Source: Prorocentrum cordatum
Taxonomy: Eukaryota > Sar > Dinophyceae > Prorocentrales > Prorocentraceae
DNA: 30,461 nt
Direction: 5' to 3'
NCBI GenBank assembly: GCA_963575745.1
Contig: CAUYUJ010016348.1
Location: forward strand, 252,501-282,961
Part shown: one piece after another, positions 27,373 through 30,461 of the stretch
Layout: each line of letters starts with the position of its first letter
Position numbering within the stretch: position 1 is the stretch's first letter
Notes under the pieces: model-generated
What the model was told of the DNA's origin: nothing
The model's input: the letters and a program-made list of their open reading frames with translations, nothing else
Databases searched by the model: none
Translations under genes and position numbers: made by a program

Positions 27373-29759
27373 CTAATCGTCATGGCCACGGTTAGTTCGT
27401 CGCCGTTGGGGTTGATCATGCTGTTGTTGTGGCTGCGGCGCGAACCCCGCACCAGGAGCTGGAGAACCAGCTAACGACAGACCTGGTACCAATCCAGGCT
27501 GAGCTACACCTACACCTGGCACCAATCCAGGCTGAAAAGCACCTACACCTGGTACCAATCCAGGCTGAAAGACACCTACACCTGGTACCAATCCAGGCTG
27601 AAGAACACCTACATCTGGTACCAATCCAGGTTGGCCTAATCCTACACCAGCTGGGGCCAATCCAGACTGATGGTCAACCAACGGCCCTGGTACCGATCCA
27701 GGGCGCTGCCACGATTGAGCCACCGAGGCTAGAGATGCAGGTGCCGATCCTGCAGGCGCCGCAGGGGCCAATCCTGCGAGACCGTGGCCCACGAGTGGCC
27801 TTGACGCTGGTGCCAATCCAGCCGTCCCTTGAGCAAGAAGTGGCCTAGATGGTGATGGTGACAATCCATTCATAATCGCGATGCCATGGCCTAGATATGA
27901 TGTGGATTCTGACGCCGGTACCGATCCGGCCATCACCTGGGAGGCGGAATAGGCGGCAGCCTGGTGTGTATCAGAACGGGATGCAAGGGTGCCTGGTGCC
28001 GGCTCCAATCCAGTTTCGCCTCTCTGTGCCAATGTCTCGCCGCCAGGTGTCTCGCCGCCAGGTGTATCGCCGCCAGGTGCCATCACACTCCTCTTCGCGC
28101 CCTCTGCCGGCTCCGATCCGGCAAAGAAGGCCTCCGCAGGCCCCTGATGCAAAGCCTCTGGGACACAGGGGTGCCCGGGTGCCTGAGGGGAAGGTTGAGG
28201 AGGAGTGATGGGTGACAGATTGTGAATGATGGATGACAGATTCTGACGTTGAGCCAAACATGGAGTGAATGCTGGAGCCGATCTAGACATTCCGCTTGGC
28301 GCTGGTACCGATCCAGCTGGCCACTGAGCTCCAGGCTCGAAGGCTGGGGCCAATCCAGCCGTAGCAGGGCTGCCAGGAGCAGCCGCGATGTTCTCGACCG
28401 TCGCTAAGCATCCTGGTGGCTGCGGCTGCGGCGCGGCCGCCGCCGAGCCTCCCCAGGGATCTCCGTGGACCCAAGGATCCTCGCCGTCGGAATGGGCAGC
28501 TCTTCCATGATCCAGCCTGCAAGCTACGGCCTGCGGCCTCCCACGCCTGTCGTCCCAGTCAACCTCGTAGGTCACCTCCGCGCAGGCGGAGAGCGAAGGG
28601 CCTGTGACATTCGACGCGTGGATGAAGATATCCTTGCCGCCGTCGCTCGGGACAATGATGCCCCAGCGCTCCTTGTCGTTGTACTTCTTGACGCGGCCGC
28701 GCACGCGTTCGCGCGGGGGCTCGGCGTCGGCGGGGGTCTTGTCCTGCAGCTGGAGCGGCTGCTGCTGGCCAGCAAGTGCGGCCGGCTGGCCAACAATTCC
28801 ACAGGAGGGCGAGGATTGCTGCATCTGGCTATTCACGACCATGTGCTGGGCCTGCGTGAAGAACATGCCCAGGCTCGTGGCCGCCACGGGCTGGTGGTAG
28901 CCGCAGGCACCCATGAACTGGCGCGCCGCGCAGCCTTCCACCACACCAGTAGACATCATCCTCTGGATCTGCTGCGTCTGGTCTGCCTGGGGCGCGGCCG
29001 GCGCGGCACCGTCCGCGTAGTGGAAGCCCTTGCCGCCCTGCGGGCGTTTCGGGCAGTGCGCCACCAAATGCTCGTCAGAGTCGCATTGGTGGCACCTCAG
29101 GACTTTGCCGTCCCTGCTGGCGGGGTTCTTCTTGCCTCGGCCTCTCGTCTTGCCACCGAAGTAGGCCGAGCTGGAGCCAGCAGAGCTGCGGTAGATGCCG
29201 CCATGCTTGCCGAAACCAAAGCCTTTGCCGGACTTGTCTTTTCCAGGCTGCTTGCCCCGAGACCAGCTCTTGCCTGAACCCTTGCGGGCAGGGCGTCGCG
29301 CGGCCCTCGTGTGCTTGCCCGTGAAGTGCCTCCATTTACGGCGCGCAATCACATAGGTTTGGTGGAGTTCTTTGCCCTTCTGGTTGCTGTAGTCCTGCTG
29401 TTCGTGGTCTGGTGGCTGCCCTTCCTCTGAGGTGGCGCTCGACGAGCCGTCGTCGTCTTCGTCATATACGTACATGCCGCACGCTTCGCATTCCATGCCT
29501 GGGTGCGTTTCCGGCCAACCGGTACCCCATCCGGCCATGGCTGGAGCGGCCGCAGCGGAACACGGAAAGTATCCGCCCGAGGCCGCGGCTCCTTGAACGG
29601 ACGGGGCGCCGCCCCCTGGCTCGACGAAGAAGCTCCCCAGGCCTCCGTCCGCGAAGTGAGCGCCCTGCTGGGGTGACTGGTTCATCACGCCCTCAAGCAA
29701 GTGGCCCTGGCGGCGGAGGTGTTCTTCCATCTGGATGAGCTCCTGTTCCTGCGCGTCGG
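27373..29759 (-). CDS. gag: Gag, main part: CxxC, basic region, CCHC knuckle, cold-shock domain
   Basis: In order: an acidic segment with CEACGMYVYDEDDDG (about 29463-29505); a Lys/Arg/Gly-rich region (about 29100-29370) with RRKWRHFTGKHTRAAR; the zinc knuckle CHQCDSDEHLVAHC, CX2CX4HX4C, at 29053-29094; a cold-shock domain at about 28514-28707 with GRVKKYNDKERWGIIV (RNP1-like) and DIFIHASNV (RNP2-like); then a long Pro/Gly/Ala/Ser-rich tail. The tail includes 15-bp repeats near 28030 and 36-bp repeats at 27478-27665. The knuckle and cold-shock domain should bind RNA. The frame ends at TAG 27373-27375, after which the same frame stays open into the protease. Without the break near 29757, Gag would be about 990 residues, large for a copia element. 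Confidence 0.85.
27478..27665 (-). repeat. 36-bp tandem repeat in the Gag tail
   Basis: The plus strand shows about five units of CCTGGTACCAATCCAGGCTG plus a variable linker. On the coding strand this is a 12-residue repeat around QPGLVPGVGVF. The repeats stay in frame, so the tail can vary in length without breaking the gene. Confidence 0.9.
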
Positions 29760-30335
29760 CATGTTGCCGCCGAGCGGCTGCAACAGCAGCGTCCACATCT
29801 GTGGGGACACGTGGGGTGCCCGTAACACATGGTATGCTGTGCCTGTCGGTCCAAGGTTCAAGTTGGCTTCCTCGTTCGCCCTGAACCGGGCCGTGGCGTA
29901 GCGGCATAGCGCGGCGTCGATCGTCTCGCCGTTCATACGCTGAAAGCCAAGATACGCCTGTGCTGCCTGCACGTTTTGCTCGTAGCCAAGCGGCAAGAAC
30001 TTCTGAGACATCACATATAGCACAATCGTGAGACCCGTCTGCACGACAGGGCCGCGGCCGTCCATCATGTCGACAGGGCCCCCGTTGGCCAAGACGTTGG
30101 GGTCGATGGCCCGAAGGATGTCGCGGACCGTGCCCGTCTGCTGTAGCACGACCGCCGGCGCCTGCTGATTGATCGGGAGGTCTGTGACCATAGACCACAA
30201 CATCACATCTTGTACCCACTTGCGGAAAGGGTACGCAGACGCCGTCCCCGGATCCCATCTTGGCGGTATCTTCAGGCTGGTGTTGCCATGCACCGTTCCC
30301 GAAGGGGCAGCTGCAGTCGGCGGTGGTGCCGACAT
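29757..30335 (-). CDS. gag: Gag, N-terminal capsid-like part
   Basis: The frame opens at ATG 30335 (context AACAACATGTCGGC, A at -3), 94 nt inside the LTR, and gives about 193 residues. It contains IPPRWDPGTASAYPFRKWVQ, then a tryptophan/leucine-rich helical region and GYEQNVQAAQAYLGF, in the order I associate with dinoflagellate copia Gag. A second frame opening earlier (30372) covers the same DNA but its first 200 residues are Arg/Gly/His-rich shadow sequence. At 29757-29759 the coherent protein leaves this frame: it would run into a stop at 29685, while the sense continues in the next frame with AQEQELIQMEEHL. This looks like loss of one base. The product would form the particle shell. Confidence 0.8.
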
Positions 30336-30412
30336 GTTGTTCTGCGGAGTGGCTGTACAGTGGTGCTCGCACGAAGGCGAGCGGTAGCGTCCAAGAAGCG
30401 AAGGATCTTAGT
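30336..30412 (-). other. Leader between primer-binding site and Gag start
   Basis: A short leader on the minus strand, starting GACTAAGATCCTTCGC. An upstream ATG at 30372 (minus strand) opens a competing frame that becomes identical with the main Gag frame downstream of 29757. No hairpin or splice signal was recognised. Confidence 0.5.
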
Positions 30413-30428
30413 CCCCCGCTCCGCTGCC
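30413..30428 (-). other. Primer-binding site, probably initiator tRNA-Met
   Basis: On the minus strand TGGCAGCGGAGCGGGG lies one base after the LTR. The complement ends CTCCGCT-G-CCA, like a tRNA 3' end with a 7-nt acceptor strand. Its last acceptor base U72 implies an A1:U72 pair, a hallmark of eukaryotic initiator tRNA-Met, the usual primer of Ty1/copia elements. The tRNA identity is inference. Confidence 0.65.
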
Positions 30429-30429
30429 A

Positions 30430-30461
30430 AGAATAGGAATGGGATGGAGAGAAGCGTTTTT
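30430..30461 (-). repeat. 5' LTR, last 32 bp only
   Basis: The window ends inside this LTR. It matches the start of 18913 onward except for one base (GCGT versus GCGC). Near-identity fits a fairly recent insertion, but 32 bp is too short to date it. Confidence 0.85.

Larger units (their letters stand above)
18913..30461 (-). mobile_element. Ty1/copia-like LTR retrotransposon (dinoflagellate type)
   Basis: AGAATAGGAATGGGATGGAG starts at both 18913 and 30430 as direct repeats. The interior encodes, on the minus strand, Gag, retropepsin, integrase, reverse transcriptase and RNase H; integrase before RT is the Ty1/copia order. The internal region is about 11.3 kb, much longer than the usual 5-6 kb of copia elements, because of extra modules. 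The 5' LTR runs out of the window. Three frame changes and three in-frame TAG codons suggest a decayed copy, though some could be recoding or assembly errors. It is inserted in tandem unit C; the right-hand target duplication is out of view. Confidence 0.93.

Overview
The window looks like nuclear DNA of a high-GC dinoflagellate. This is inferred from three things. The retrotransposon on the right has the long multi-domain Ty1/copia-type polyprotein layout I associate with dinoflagellates (Symbiodiniaceae, Prorocentrum and relatives). About 19 kb of GC-rich DNA on the left has no recognisable gene and is packed with mini- and microsatellites and small foldback elements. Nothing resembles bacterial operon structure. 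The 21-bp CCAAGACGGCC-type arrays suggest a Prorocentrum- or Polarella-like genome, but genus cannot be settled from sequence reading alone.

Layout. Positions 1-9,930 are a mosaic of (TCC)n/(GGA)n tracts, tandem repeats with units of about 27, 73, 75 and 77 bp, palindromes and hairpins, and several short terminal-inverted-repeat elements. Two of these (2434-2690 and 9138-9312) are the same MITE family in opposite orientations, flanked by TA as in Tc1/mariner-type elements. Another MITE-like element lies at 4297-4490. Positions 9,935-13,060 and 16,160-18,912 are arrays of a 21-bp G/C-rich unit, broken by a recurring AT-rich module that carries an inverted repeat, and by longer units that include a recent 911-bp tandem duplication. 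Positions 10,840-11,740 and about 14,250-16,160 are lower-GC or unique-looking DNA without recognisable genes.

Positions 18,913-30,461 are one Ty1/copia-like LTR retrotransposon on the minus strand, inserted into the last repeat unit. Its 3' LTR begins at 18,913 and only the last 32 bp of its 5' LTR are inside the window. Read from right to left: LTR end, primer-binding site, Gag (capsid-like region, acidic CxxC segment, basic region, CCHC knuckle, cold-shock domain, Gly/Pro-rich tandem repeats), TAG, retropepsin, two divergent modules resembling a degenerate cytosine-methyltransferase-like fold, a Cys-rich zinc-ribbon-like module, integrase, a hydrophobic linker, reverse transcriptase, RNase H, TAG, and a C-terminal extension ending in a second CCHC knuckle.

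The coding path has three frame changes, each in the direction expected from a 1-base loss, and three in-frame stops, all TAG. The copy is therefore probably defective unless some of these are recoding signals or assembly errors. Gag would package the RNA, the protease would cut the polyprotein, and RT/RNase H and integrase would copy and insert the element. The extra modules (cold-shock, methyltransferase-like, zinc-ribbon, terminal knuckle) are the least understood part and the best candidates for new biology.
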